From Pseudomonas mohnii (GTDB lineage Bacteria; Pseudomonadota; Gammaproteobacteria; Pseudomonadales; Pseudomonadaceae), in the NCBI RefSeq assembly GCF_900105115.1, contig NZ_FNRV01000001.1, positions 5,068,501 to 5,132,500 on the forward strand: a stretch of DNA of 64,000 nucleotides, in the 5' to 3' direction. Below, piece after piece: positions 9,615 to 18,649 of the stretch. The number at the start of each line of letters is the position of its first letter. Within the stretch, counting starts at the first letter, position 1. The position numbers and the translations under genes were made by a program. The notes beneath the pieces are model-generated. The model had not been told where the DNA came from and ran no database searches. It saw nothing but the letters and a program-made list of their open reading frames with translations.

Positions 9615-10385
9615 TCAACTCCAAAAGGTCAGGGGGGAAGCATTGCCGCGGTAGCCGACAAAGAATGAAAGGCTCAAACGCGGATCCGCCACGCCCGGTG
9701 TTACTGAATGCATGCGTCGTGAGTTGAACATGATGAAATCCCCGGGCTCGGGGCGAATTTCCAGGGTTGGCGTGCCCAGAAGAGCAGGGTCGATGCCATA
9801 GCTGTCGCCGCGCATTTCGTCGAACCGCTCCGGGGAAACATCGTGGTTCCATATCTGCAGCGCGCCACCCGCAGTGGGCATGCTCAGGTAAATATTGCAG
9901 GCGAACTGCGCTGCCAGGCTTCTGGCCTGAAAGCTGTCGGGGGCGTCCTTGGCGAAAATGTCGTGGTGGGCCAGAAAGCACACGTCTGGTTTCACCACCC
10001 GCGACAGGCCAACGTACATCTTGCGGCCGTAGAGGCTTTCCAGGTGCGCGCCGGCTGGCCATGATTCGTCGAGCATGCAACGCAGCGTGTCGACCGGGCA
10101 GGCATAGGGCGCGCAACGGTTGCGCAACTCTGCGATGTTGCGGGTGGCCCGCTCAAAGTAATCCTCGATCAACTGCGGCCGGTTTTCCGCTTCATAGAAC
10201 GCCATGCCGATGCGTCCGATGCTCGGTGCGTTGATATAGCCTTCAAAGCCTGGTGCGAGAATCTTTTCACCGATCTGGATGGCCAGCGGCCGGGGTATCC
10301 AGCCTTTGACGCGGATGGCGAGGACTTCTTCGTTGGCCAGTTTTTTTATGCACGCCTCATCGAGACGCTCGACGTCAAACATCAT
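9615..10385 (-). CDS. 2-oxoglutarate/Fe(II)-dependent oxygenase
   Basis: A 256-residue enzyme expected to hydroxylate or otherwise oxidise a small molecule with 2-oxoglutarate and O2. The iron-binding facial triad is visible as H140-x-D142 (AHHDIF) and H226 (MHSVTP), and the 2-oxoglutarate-binding arginine as R236 (DPRLSLSFF), ten residues after the distal histidine as the fold requires. The stretch PGDFIMFNSRRMHSV is typical of the double-stranded beta helix. The substrate is unknown. It lies between an alanyl-tRNA editing protein and a LysE exporter, which suggests a free amino acid; this is inference. Confidence 0.85.
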   Translation of the reverse strand: MMFDVERLDEACIKKLANEEVLAIRVKGWIPRPLAIQIGEKILAPGFEGYINAPSIGRIGMAFYEAENRPQLIEDYFERATRNIAELRNRCAPYACPVDTLRCMLDESWPAGAHLESLYGRKMYVGLSRVVKPDVCFLAHHDIFAKDAPDSFQARSLAAQFACNIYLSMPTAGGALQIWNHDVSPERFDEMRGDSYGIDPALLGTPTLEIRPEPGDFIMFNSRRMHSVTPGVADPRLSLSFFVGYRGNASPLTFWS

Positions 10386-10442
10386 GTCTTAGGTCCATCT
10401 ATCAGAGAATCAACGAGGCCTGCGAATACAGGCGCCCCGGCG

Positions 10443-11069
10443 TCAGTCCACGTGGTAGTGAACCGACAGAATCCCTTTCTTCTGTGAAAGGGATGCGATT
10501 GTGACTGTGCCCAGATCCTTCAGGCTGCGTACGTGGGTGCCGCCGCAGCCATAGGCGGGCAGTTCACCGAAACCGATCTCCCGTGCGCCTTCGCGTAGCG
10601 ATGTCAGGCGCGGCAGATCGCGGGCGATCCATTGTTCGATGCCGTGCTGAACCATGGGGGCATCAACGTCTTTTGCCGACTCTGCGGGTTTGAACTGCAC
10701 ACGTCCTTCGCCTGGCCAATGATGGGCCTTGGTCGGCATCCAGCCCATGGCCTGAACAAAGTGGCCGATCAGGTGGCCGGCGGTATGCATGCGCGTATTG
10801 AACTGACGACGTTGCTCGTCCACCTGGATCGGAGCCATGCCAGGTGTAATCGGTTGGTCGACAAAGTGAATGATCCGGTCGGGATCCTGAACCACGCGCA
10901 GTACCTGGCTTTCGCCTATCCATCCGGTGTCGCAGGGCTGCCCGCCACCCTGAGGGTGAAACAGCGTTGCGCGCAGCACCACGGCGAATTCGTTCTCGTG
11001 GGGCGTGCATTCCAGGACTTCCACATTGGCCTTGAGGTCATCCCTATGGAAAAAAAGGCGAAGCGTCAT
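10443..11069 (-). CDS. Alanyl-tRNA editing protein (AlaX family)
   Basis: Free-standing homologue of the AlaRS editing domain; the family hydrolyses tRNAs mischarged with serine or other small amino acids. The 208-residue protein shows all four zinc ligands: H95 and H99 in HTAGH, C175 and H179 in CGGTHV. The early GGGQP motif (HPQGGGQPCDTG) is also present. The frame opens at a GTG at 11096, but ATG 11069 starts the conserved sequence; neither start has a strong Shine-Dalgarno sequence. It heads the operon with the oxygenase and LysE exporter and is divergent from the LysR gene at 11161, its probable regulator. Confidence 0.9.
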   Translation of the reverse strand: MTLRLFFHRDDLKANVEVLECTPHENEFAVVLRATLFHPQGGGQPCDTGWIGESQVLRVVQDPDRIIHFVDQPITPGMAPIQVDEQRRQFNTRMHTAGHLIGHFVQAMGWMPTKAHHWPGEGRVQFKPAESAKDVDAPMVQHGIEQWIARDLPRLTSLREGAREIGFGELPAYGCGGTHVRSLKDLGTVTIASLSQKKGILSVHYHVD

Positions 11070-11160
11070 ATTCAATGCTCGTATAAATGTTTCCACTTTT
11101 TATTATATGAAGCCTCGAATTGCGTGATAATCCGTTCAAATATCAAAGGACTGTTGCGTT

Positions 11161-12159
11161 TTGAGCATAAATCTTCCGCTGCCGTTGCTCGGTGAAATGG
11201 CGATTTTCGTCAAGGTCGTCGAGACCGGCAGCTTCTCCGAGGCGGCCCGGCAATTGGGCACTTCACCTTCGGCGGTGAGCCGTAGCATTTCGCGCCTGGA
11301 GAAGGCGCTGGCCACTCGCTTGCTACAACGCACCACGCGCAAATTGCGTTTGAGTGACGGTGGCGAAGAGGTGTTCAAGCGTTGCCGGGAGATGGTCAAT
11401 GCCGCTCGTTCAGTGATGGAAATCAGTGGTCAGTTTACGGATGAGCCTGAGGGCGTGGTGCGTCTCAGTGTGCCGAAAGCGGTGGGCCGTATCGTGATTC
11501 ACCCGCATATACCGGAGTTTCTGCGCCGCTATCCCAAAGTGGATGTTGAGTTGTTGCTTGAGGATCGTCAGGTGGATTTGATCGACGATCACGTCGACCT
11601 GGCGATTCGCATCACCGATCGGCCCCCTGCGGGTCTGGTGGGGCGGCAGTTACTGACGATTGACCATTTGCTTTGTGCGACGCCGCAGTATCTGGCTGAA
11701 CACGGAACGCCAACTCATCCCCATGATTTGCTCAACCACAGCTGCATCTACCTGGGTGAAACCCCGAGCGATGCGCGCTGGAAGTTCAAGAAAGGCAGCA
11801 AATCAGTCACCGTGGGTGTGCGCGGGCGATACGCCGCCAACCACACGGGTGTCCGTTTTGGCGCCGTTTTGCAGCACATCGGTATTGGCAGCCTGCCGTA
11901 CTTTACGGCGCGCCGTGCCTTGGAGAAGGGCTTAATGGTGCAGGTGCTGCCGGACTGGACTTTTCTGGCGTCCTACCACGGCGGCGCCTGGTTGCTGCAT
12001 TCGCCCACTCGCTACCTGCCTCCCAAGCTACGGGTGTTGATCGATTACCTGGTGGAGTGCATGGAGAAAGAGCCGACGTTGGGCAAACCCGGTAAGCCGG
12101 GCAAGCTGGCTACGGCGGTTTCGGAGTATGAATTGCCTGAGAGTGACGGCTTGTTTTAA
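11161..12159 (+). CDS. LysR family transcriptional regulator
   Basis: A 332-residue LTTR. The winged helix-turn-helix is at about residues 15-75 (SFSEAARQLGTSPSAVSRSISRLEKALATRLLQRTTRKLRL is its span), followed by the effector-binding domain (LSVPKAVGRIVIHPHIPEF, HVDLAIRITDRPPAGLVGR). The start is a TTG with AAGGA 10 nt upstream; the conserved region begins soon after it. LTTRs usually act on the divergent operon, here alaX-oxygenase-lysE, with a 90-bp shared promoter region. The inducer is unknown. A convergent terminator follows. Confidence 0.92.
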   Translation: MSINLPLPLLGEMAIFVKVVETGSFSEAARQLGTSPSAVSRSISRLEKALATRLLQRTTRKLRLSDGGEEVFKRCREMVNAARSVMEISGQFTDEPEGVVRLSVPKAVGRIVIHPHIPEFLRRYPKVDVELLLEDRQVDLIDDHVDLAIRITDRPPAGLVGRQLLTIDHLLCATPQYLAEHGTPTHPHDLLNHSCIYLGETPSDARWKFKKGSKSVTVGVRGRYAANHTGVRFGAVLQHIGIGSLPYFTARRALEKGLMVQVLPDWTFLASYHGGAWLLHSPTRYLPPKLRVLIDYLVECMEKEPTLGKPGKPGKLATAVSEYELPESDGLF

Positions 12160-12165
12160 CGCATT

Positions 12166-12199
12166 AAAAAGGCCCGCATGGTTGAACAGGCGGGCCTTT
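12166..12199. terminator. Bidirectional intrinsic terminator
   Basis: AAAGGCCCGC/GCGGGCCTTT stem between the convergent lysR and PA2817-type genes, preceded by A5. Confidence 0.8.
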
Positions 12200-12216
12200 G
12201 TATGGCTGATCGCGGA

Positions 12217-12624
12217 TCAGTGCTTGCTGTCTTCATTCGACAACGCCAGCAGCTGTTTTTCCTGGTTCCAGTCGAAAGGTTCGTCGTTCTGTTCGGCTTC
12301 GAAACGACGTTCTTCCAGGGCCTGGTACAGGTCGATTTCATCGTCGGGCATGTAATGCAGGCAATCGCCGGCGAAGTACCACAGCAAGTCGCGCGGGACC
12401 AGGTGGGCGATTTGCGGGTAGCGGGTGATCACCTGACACAGAATGTCCTGGCCCAGGTATTGGCTTTCGATCGGGTCGACCGGCAGCAACGCACGCAATT
12501 CGTCGAAGCGCTCCAGGAACAAGGCATGGCTTTCTTCGGGAACCTGGTCGGCCTCACCTACGGCGACCAGGATGCTGCGCAAGTGGTCGAGCAAAACGAG
12601 ATGATCGGCAACGATGTTGGACAC
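12217..12624 (-). CDS. PA2817 family protein
   Basis: A 135-residue acidic protein of unknown function, with no signal peptide or membrane segment. I recognise it as the small protein found beside the FadE-type acyl-CoA dehydrogenase in Pseudomonas (PA2817 near PA2815 in PAO1, from memory). Residues such as LVPRDLLWYFAGDCLHYMPDDEI are well conserved in my recollection. The start is set at GTG 12624, which follows GAGG by about 9 nt; the open frame extends to a TTG at 12645. A role in fatty acid degradation is suggested only by context. Confidence 0.8.
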   Translation of the reverse strand: MSNIVADHLVLLDHLRSILVAVGEADQVPEESHALFLERFDELRALLPVDPIESQYLGQDILCQVITRYPQIAHLVPRDLLWYFAGDCLHYMPDDEIDLYQALEERRFEAEQNDEPFDWNQEKQLLALSNEDSKH

Positions 12625-12708
12625 GAGATAAGTCCTCAAGAGCAAAACGGGCGCGGGAGTATAAAGCCCCTGCGCCCTTTTTTCACTGGGTAGAGAGGGG
12701 GTGCGGGA

Positions 12709-15156
12709 TCAGCGGACCTTCCCTGCGGCCAGCGCCAGCTCGTCCTTGTCGAAATCATCGACATCAATCACCTTGCGTCGCGCCGCTTCGGCTTCACGCA
12801 GGGTGTGAGCCTCCACGGGTTGCAACACGCCAGCCTCGAGTGCCGTATCGATGATATGTTCCCCGGCGACCGGTTTGACCTGGCCGCTCTTGAGCGCCGT
12901 GTGCAGTTTCTTTTGAAGAGGTTGCGCCGCGCTCAACAGATCGCTGGCGTGCTGCAATGCGCCGACCGGGTCGTCGGCCGATTGCGGGCGGTAGCAACCC
13001 AGGAGCAACTCTTCCAGGGCCGGATCGCCTTTGGCACGGCCGATCACCGCTGCCACTTCGGCACCGAGTTTGTCCGATGGCCCTTTGTGACGGCGGCCGA
13101 ACGGGAACACGATTACCCGCAGCAGGCAGCCCAGCACCTTGTTCGGGAAGTTATTCAGCAATTCATCCATGGCCCGTTCGGCCTGCCCCAGGCTTTCCTC
13201 CATGGCCCAGGTCAACAGCGGCGTCATGTGTTCCGGTGAGTCGAGGTCGCTGTAACGCTTGAGCGCGGCACTGGCCAGGTACAGGTTGCTGAGCACGTCA
13301 CCCAGTCGTGCCGAGAGGCGTTCGCGTCGTTTCAGTTCACCGCCCAGCAACATCATGCTGAGGTCGGCCAGCAGCGCGAACGCAGCGGCCTGTCGGTTGA
13401 GCGCGCGGAAATAACCTTGGCTGAGCTTGTCGCCGGGCATGTGTTCCAGATGCCCGAAACCGAGGTTCAACACCAGGGTGCTGGCTGCGTTGCTCACGGC
13501 AAAACCGATGTGCTTGAGCAGCAGGCCGTCGAATTCGATCAGTGCCTGATCCTTGTCTTCGCGGCTGGCGAGCGCCATTTCCTTGAGGACGAACGGATGG
13601 CAGCGAATCGCGCCCTGGCCGAAGATCATCAGGTTGCGCGACAGAATGTTCGCCCCTTCCACGGTGATGCAGATCGGCGCGCCATTCCAGATCCGACCGA
13701 GATAATTCCTTGGCCCCATGATGATGGCCTTGCCGCCATGAACATCCATGGCGTGGGTGATGCACTCGCGACCGCGTTCGGTGAGGTGATATTTGAGAAT
13801 GGCCGACAGCACGGACGGTTTTTCGCCCAAATCCACTGCATTGGTCGTCAGCATTCGCGCCGCGTCCATCATCCAGGCGTTGCCGGCGATGCGCCCCATG
13901 GCTTCCTGGATACCTTCGAAGGCGGCAATCGGAACGTTGAACTGCTCGCGAATCCGCGCGTATTGGCCGGTCACAAGACTGGTGAACTTGGCCATGCCGG
14001 TACCGACCGCTGGCAGGGAGATCGAGCGCCCGACCGACAGGCAATTCATCAGCATCATCCAGCCCTTGCCGAGCATTTCCTGGCCACCGATGAGGTATTC
14101 CAGCGGCACGAATACATCCTTGCCTGAGTTCGGGCCATTCATGAACGCCGCGCCGAGCGGCAGGTGACGGCGGCCGATTTCCACACCGGCGGTATCCGTC
14201 GGTATCAGCGCCAGGCTGATGCCCAGGTCTTCCTTGTCACCCAATAAATGGTCGGGGTCGTAGGCCTTGAACGCCAGGCCGAGCAGGGTGGCCACCGGGC
14301 CCAGTGTGATATAGCGCTTTTCCCAATTCAGGCGCAGGCCGAGGGTTTCCTTGCCTTCCCATTCGCCTTTGCAGATCACCCCGGTATCGGGCATGCCGCC
14401 CGCGTCGGAGCCGGCCAGGGGACCGGTCAGGGCAAAACAGGGGATTTCTTCGCCGCGCGCCAGGCGTGGCAAGTAATGATTGCGTTGTTCGTCGGTGCCG
14501 TAATGCAGCAACAGTTCGGCCGGGCCGAGGGAGTTGGGGACCATCACGGTGGAAGCGAGGTCGCCGCTGTGGGAGGCCAGTTTCATCGCCACTTGGGAGT
14601 GGGCATGGGCCGAGAATCCCTTGCCGCCAAATTCCTTGGGAATGATCAGGGCGAAGAAGCCGTTTTCCTTGATGAAGGCCCAGGCTTCGGCCGGCAGATC
14701 CAGGGTCTGACCGAGCTCCCAGTCACTGACCATGGCACAGAGTTCATTGGTCGGGCCGTCAATAAAGGCCTGTTCTTCTTCGCTCAACTGCGCTTTGGGA
14801 TAGGCCAGCAGTTTGTTCCAGTCCGGGCGGCCACTGAACAATTCGCCATCCCACCACACCGTACCGGCCTCGATGGCTTCGCGCTCGGTTTGAGACATGG
14901 GCGGCAGGGTTTTCTGGAACCATTTGAACAGGGGCGCACTGAAGGATTTGCGACGCAGCTCGGGCAGCAACAAGGGGGCCGCTACGACCGCGAGCAACAC
15001 CCAGAAAATCAGCAACAGCCAGCCTGGTGCACGGCTCAAAGCACCCATTGCCACCAGATAGACGGCCACGATGCCCAGTGCAGGCAGCGGCGAAATGCGA
15101 CGGTGGGCCAGATAAGCTATCCCGACAATCAAAACCAGTATCCACAACAGCAGCAT
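12709..15156 (-). CDS. fadE: Acyl-CoA dehydrogenase FadE
   Basis: First step of beta-oxidation: FAD-dependent oxidation of acyl-CoA to trans-2-enoyl-CoA. With 815 residues it matches the long enterobacterial FadE type rather than the 380-residue short type. The N-terminus has two or three hydrophobic helices (LLLWILVLIVGIAYLA, then LLLIFWVLLAVVAAPLLL), so it is membrane associated. Dehydrogenase core: GGKGFSAHAHSQVA, CFALTGPLAGSDAGG, ITVEGANILSRNLMIFGQGAIRCHP; the C-terminal extension is characteristic of FadE. It is in line with, but about 85 bp from, the PA2817-type gene. Regulation by a PsrA/FadR-type repressor is possible but no site was identified. Confidence 0.93.
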   Translation of the reverse strand: MLLLWILVLIVGIAYLAHRRISPLPALGIVAVYLVAMGALSRAPGWLLLIFWVLLAVVAAPLLLPELRRKSFSAPLFKWFQKTLPPMSQTEREAIEAGTVWWDGELFSGRPDWNKLLAYPKAQLSEEEQAFIDGPTNELCAMVSDWELGQTLDLPAEAWAFIKENGFFALIIPKEFGGKGFSAHAHSQVAMKLASHSGDLASTVMVPNSLGPAELLLHYGTDEQRNHYLPRLARGEEIPCFALTGPLAGSDAGGMPDTGVICKGEWEGKETLGLRLNWEKRYITLGPVATLLGLAFKAYDPDHLLGDKEDLGISLALIPTDTAGVEIGRRHLPLGAAFMNGPNSGKDVFVPLEYLIGGQEMLGKGWMMLMNCLSVGRSISLPAVGTGMAKFTSLVTGQYARIREQFNVPIAAFEGIQEAMGRIAGNAWMMDAARMLTTNAVDLGEKPSVLSAILKYHLTERGRECITHAMDVHGGKAIIMGPRNYLGRIWNGAPICITVEGANILSRNLMIFGQGAIRCHPFVLKEMALASREDKDQALIEFDGLLLKHIGFAVSNAASTLVLNLGFGHLEHMPGDKLSQGYFRALNRQAAAFALLADLSMMLLGGELKRRERLSARLGDVLSNLYLASAALKRYSDLDSPEHMTPLLTWAMEESLGQAERAMDELLNNFPNKVLGCLLRVIVFPFGRRHKGPSDKLGAEVAAVIGRAKGDPALEELLLGCYRPQSADDPVGALQHASDLLSAAQPLQKKLHTALKSGQVKPVAGEHIIDTALEAGVLQPVEAHTLREAEAARRKVIDVDDFDKDELALAAGKVR

Positions 15157-15404
15157 ATTTAATCCTCCGTGAAACCAGGGCGAGCCAACCCTCAGAGCTT
15201 AGACGGCATCCGCAAAACAGGGGGGCACAGCGTTGTGATTGAAAACGTGGGGAAACCATGGATGATTTTGTAGGCCTGATGAACGACAGGTCGTGAAAAA
15301 TCGTTCATTGAACGAGCGACATAGCGTCCATGTTTGGCCGAAACGTCGTTATCTTTGTGCTTGATCGCTCGCTAGACTCGGGGCTTCCCCTGGAGATTGC
15401 CCTC

Positions 15405-16064
15405 ATGCACGAGTATCTGAGTCCCGGCCGCTTCATCGATAGTGACCATCCCTCGGTGGTGGAGTTCGCCGAAAAACATCGTGGCAACAGTCGCAACCCA
15501 CTCGAGCAGGCGATCAACCTCTATTACGCCGTCCGTGAAGCCGTGCGTTACAACCCTTACACGTTTAGCCGTAATCCCCAGACCTTGCGCGGCAGTCATG
15601 CACTGGCCACCGGTGAGAGTTATTGCGTGCCCAAAGCCACGCTGTTGGCCGGGTGTGCGCGGCACTGCGGGATTCCTGCGCGGATCGGCCTGGCGGACGT
15701 ACGCAATCATTTATCGACGCCGCGTCTGCTCGAATTGCTCAAGAGCGACGTGTTTGCCATGCATGGCTATACCGAGTTTTACCTGAGTGGTCGCTGGGTC
15801 AAAGCCACCCCGGCCTTCAACCAGGGTCTGTGTGAGCTGTTCAATGTCGCGCCGCTGGAATTCGACGGAATCAACGACAGTGTTTTCCACCCATTCAATC
15901 GCGATGGCGAGAAATTGATGGAGTATCTGATTGACCACGGTCAGTTCGCCGACGTGCCCGAAACGTTTTTCTTCGCCCACCTTGAAAAGTGTTATCCGCA
16001 CTTGTTCGACGAGCAACTTCCAGCGTTGCTGGGGGACATGCAGAGCGATTTGAGTCGCGCCTGA
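15405..16064 (+). CDS. Transglutaminase-like (protease-fold) domain protein
   Basis: A 219-residue cytosolic protein with the transglutaminase-like core. The catalytic cysteine is in GESYCVPKATLLAGCARHCGIPARIGLADV; the histidine is expected in the MHGYTEFYLSGRWVKATPAFN segment and the aspartate shortly after. Such proteins act as cysteine peptidases or amidases; the substrate is unknown. ATG 15405 follows GGAGA (15392-15396) and begins the conserved sequence, though the frame opens at 15330. It is followed at 43 bp by a GST gene in the same direction. The 15157-15404 gap shows no clear promoter. Confidence 0.85.
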   Translation: MHEYLSPGRFIDSDHPSVVEFAEKHRGNSRNPLEQAINLYYAVREAVRYNPYTFSRNPQTLRGSHALATGESYCVPKATLLAGCARHCGIPARIGLADVRNHLSTPRLLELLKSDVFAMHGYTEFYLSGRWVKATPAFNQGLCELFNVAPLEFDGINDSVFHPFNRDGEKLMEYLIDHGQFADVPETFFFAHLEKCYPHLFDEQLPALLGDMQSDLSRA

Positions 16065-16107
16065 TCCGGCGTATGCTGCCTGCGCATTCATCCATTGAGA
16101 GGCGGTC

Positions 16108-16731
16108 ATGCTGAAGATCTGGGGTCGGAAAAATTCATCGAATGTCAGAAAGCCGTTGTGGGCCGCCGAAGAGCTGGGCCTGGCCTATGAAGCCATCGAT
16201 GCCGGCGGTGCCTTTGGTGTCGTTGACACCCCTGAGTACCGCGCGATGAACCCCAACGGCCGCGTCCCGGTGATTGAAGATGATGGCTTCGTGTTGTGGG
16301 AATCCAATGCCATCGTCCGTTACCTGATGGCCCGTCACGCCGCGGGCAGCGCCTGGTATCCGGCCGACCTGCAAGCCCGCGCAACGGCCGACAAGTGGAT
16401 GGACTGGGCCACTTCCAGTTTTGCCGGACCGTTCCGCACGGTGTTCTGGGGCGTCTTGCGCACCCCGGCAGACCAGCAGGACTGGTCCGCCATCAAGGCG
16501 GCAATCAAGGAGTGCGAAGCACTGCTGACGATGGCCGATCAGGCACTGGCAACACGGCCTTACCTGTCCGGCGATGAGATCGGCATGGGCGACATTCCCT
16601 TGGGCAGTTTCATTTATGCCTGGTTCGAAATGCCGATCGAGCGTGCGCCCATGCCTCATCTGGAGGCCTGGTACGCACGGCTGAAACAGCGTCCGGCTTA
16701 TCAACGGGCGGTGATGACCGCGTTGACTTAA
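16108..16731 (+). CDS. Glutathione S-transferase family protein
   Basis: A 207-residue cytosolic protein with an N-terminal thioredoxin-fold domain (LKIWGRKNSSNVRKPLWAAEELGL, then the cis-proline NPNGRVPVIEDDGFVLWESNAIVRYL, the glutathione-binding motif with E-S) and an alpha-helical C-terminal domain from about residue 90. The serine after WGRKNS is the likely glutathione-activating residue. The substrate is unknown. It is probably co-transcribed with the transglutaminase-like gene. Confidence 0.92.
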   Translation: MLKIWGRKNSSNVRKPLWAAEELGLAYEAIDAGGAFGVVDTPEYRAMNPNGRVPVIEDDGFVLWESNAIVRYLMARHAAGSAWYPADLQARATADKWMDWATSSFAGPFRTVFWGVLRTPADQQDWSAIKAAIKECEALLTMADQALATRPYLSGDEIGMGDIPLGSFIYAWFEMPIERAPMPHLEAWYARLKQRPAYQRAVMTALT

Positions 16732-16864
16732 TACTCACTATCGACACACTTGACTGTACTTGTGTGGCGGCGACAAGCACCATTGTGCCGGTGCGTCGTG
16801 GTTGAGTTGTCCGCCGCCCGCCCCTATTTATTCCTCTCTTCCCTTCTTGGTGCGTAAATCCGAT

Positions 16865-17797
16865 ATGAGTTCCGCTCTGTCCATCCGGCAGCTAACCAAA
16901 ACCTACGGCAACGGTTTCCAGGCCTTGAGTGGTATCGATCTGGATGTCGCTGAAGGTGACTTTTTCGCCTTGCTCGGCCCCAATGGCGCCGGCAAATCCA
17001 CGACCATCGGCATTCTCTCCACCCTGGTGAACAAGACCAGCGGTACGGTGAATATCTTCGGTCACGACCTGGACAAGGATCCGGCGGGGCTCAAGCGCTC
17101 CATCGGCGTGGTACCCCAGGAGTTCAACTTCAACCAGTTTGAAAAGACCTTCGACATCGTCGTGACCCAGGCCGGTTACTACGGCATTCCAGCGAAAATC
17201 GCCAAGGAACGCGCCGAGCAGTATCTGACCCAGCTCGGTCTGTGGGACAAGCGCGATGTGCCGTCGCGTTCACTGTCCGGCGGCATGAAGCGCCGACTGA
17301 TGATTGCCCGTGCGCTGGTCCACGAGCCACGCCTGTTGATCCTCGACGAACCGACCGCCGGCGTGGACATCGAACTGCGTCGCTCGATGTGGACCTTTCT
17401 CACCGAGCTGAACAAAAAGGGCATCACCATCATCCTCACCACGCACTATCTGGAAGAGGCTGAGCAGTTGTGCCGCAACATCGGCATCATCGACCACGGC
17501 ACCATCGTCGAAAACACCAGCATGAAGCAGTTGCTCGGCCAATTGCACGTCGAAACCTTCCTGCTGGACTTGAAGAACAGTCTGAGCGTGCCACCGCAGC
17601 TGATCGGCTATCCGTCACGGTTGCTCGACGACCACACCCTGGAGGTCCAGGTCGACAAGAGCATGGGTATCACTGCGTTGTTCACTCAACTCGCACAGCT
17701 GAACATCGAAGTGCTGAGCCTGCGTAACAAAACCAATCGCCTCGAGGAGTTGTTCGTGTCCCTGGTGGAGAAAAATCTGTCGAAGGTGGCGGTATGA
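16865..17797 (+). CDS. yadG: ABC transporter ATP-binding protein YadG
   Basis: ATPase of an ABC-2 type exporter. The 310 residues contain the Walker A motif GPNGAGKST near residue 43, the signature LSGGMKRRL near 140 and the Walker B motif LLILDEPTAGVD near 160. The sequence NEFNFNQFEKTF region (VPQEFNFNQFEKTF) and the tail NRLEELFVSLVEK closely follow E. coli YadG from memory. The conserved protein starts at ATG 16865, not at the frame opening 16760. The stop overlaps the start of the permease gene by 4 bp (ATGA). The exported substrate is unknown. Confidence 0.92.
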   Translation: MSSALSIRQLTKTYGNGFQALSGIDLDVAEGDFFALLGPNGAGKSTTIGILSTLVNKTSGTVNIFGHDLDKDPAGLKRSIGVVPQEFNFNQFEKTFDIVVTQAGYYGIPAKIAKERAEQYLTQLGLWDKRDVPSRSLSGGMKRRLMIARALVHEPRLLILDEPTAGVDIELRRSMWTFLTELNKKGITIILTTHYLEEAEQLCRNIGIIDHGTIVENTSMKQLLGQLHVETFLLDLKNSLSVPPQLIGYPSRLLDDHTLEVQVDKSMGITALFTQLAQLNIEVLSLRNKTNRLEELFVSLVEKNLSKVAV

Positions 17798-18573
17798 GTT
17801 CCGAGCTGCAGCCCAACCTCGTTGCCCTGAACACCATCGTTTACCGTGAGGTCCGGCGTTTTACCCGGATCTGGCCGCAGACCCTGCTGCCGCCGGCGAT
17901 CACCATGGTTCTGTACTTCGTGATCTTCGGTAACCTGATCGGCCGGCAGATCGGCGACATGGGTGGTTTTACCTACATGGAGTACATCGTGCCGGGGCTG
18001 ATCATGATGTCGGTGATCACCAACTCCTACGGCAACGTGGTGTCGAGTTTCTTCGGCAGCAAGTTTCAGCGTTCCATTGAAGAACTGATGGTGTCGCCGG
18101 TCTCGCCCCACACCATTCTGATTGGCTTTACCCTGGGCGGTGTACTGCGCGGGCTGATGGTTGGCGTCATCGTGACGCTGCTGTCGCTGTTCTTCACTGA
18201 TTTGCAGGTGCATCACCTGGGTGTGACCGTTCTGGTGGTGGTGCTGACGGCGACGATCTTCTCGCTGCTGGGCTTCATCAATGCGGTGTTTGCGCGCAAC
18301 TTCGATGACATATCGATCATTCCGACCTTCGTGCTGACGCCGCTGACCTATCTGGGCGGGGTGTTCTACTCGATCTCGTTGCTGCCGCCGTTCTGGCAGA
18401 CCGTGTCCCTGGCCAACCCGGTGCTGCACATGGTCAATGCGTTCCGCTACGGCATCCTCGGCGTGTCGGATATCCGCATCAGCATTGCGATTACCTTCAT
18501 GCTGGTGGCGACCGTCGTGCTGTACATCGGTTGCGCGCGATTGCTGGTCAGCGGCCGCGGGATGCGTACCTGA
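17794..18573 (+). CDS. yadH: ABC-2 type transporter permease YadH
   Basis: Integral inner-membrane partner of the preceding ATPase. It has 259 residues with about six hydrophobic segments (TLLPPAITMVLYFVIFGNLI, IVPGLIMMSVITNSYGNVV, VVVVLTATIFSLLGFINAVF and others), ending in a last helix followed by LLVSGRGMRT. The ABC-2 signature PLTYLGGVFYSISLLPPFW is present. Its length and sequence match E. coli YadH. Translation is coupled to yadG through the ATGA overlap. Confidence 0.92.
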   Translation: MSSELQPNLVALNTIVYREVRRFTRIWPQTLLPPAITMVLYFVIFGNLIGRQIGDMGGFTYMEYIVPGLIMMSVITNSYGNVVSSFFGSKFQRSIEELMVSPVSPHTILIGFTLGGVLRGLMVGVIVTLLSLFFTDLQVHHLGVTVLVVVLTATIFSLLGFINAVFARNFDDISIIPTFVLTPLTYLGGVFYSISLLPPFWQTVSLANPVLHMVNAFRYGILGVSDIRISIAITFMLVATVVLYIGCARLLVSGRGMRT

Positions 18574-18611
18574 GTGGCGCCAAGCCAATAAGCTGTCGAT
18601 CCAGATGCGAT

Positions 18612-18643
18612 AAAAAAACGGCCTCCACTCAGGAGGCCGTTTT
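18612..18643. terminator. Bidirectional intrinsic terminator
   Basis: ACGGCCTCC/GGAGGCCGT stem flanked by A7 and T4 between the convergent yadH and DUF2062 genes. Confidence 0.88.
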
Positions 18644-18649
18644 GCTTTC

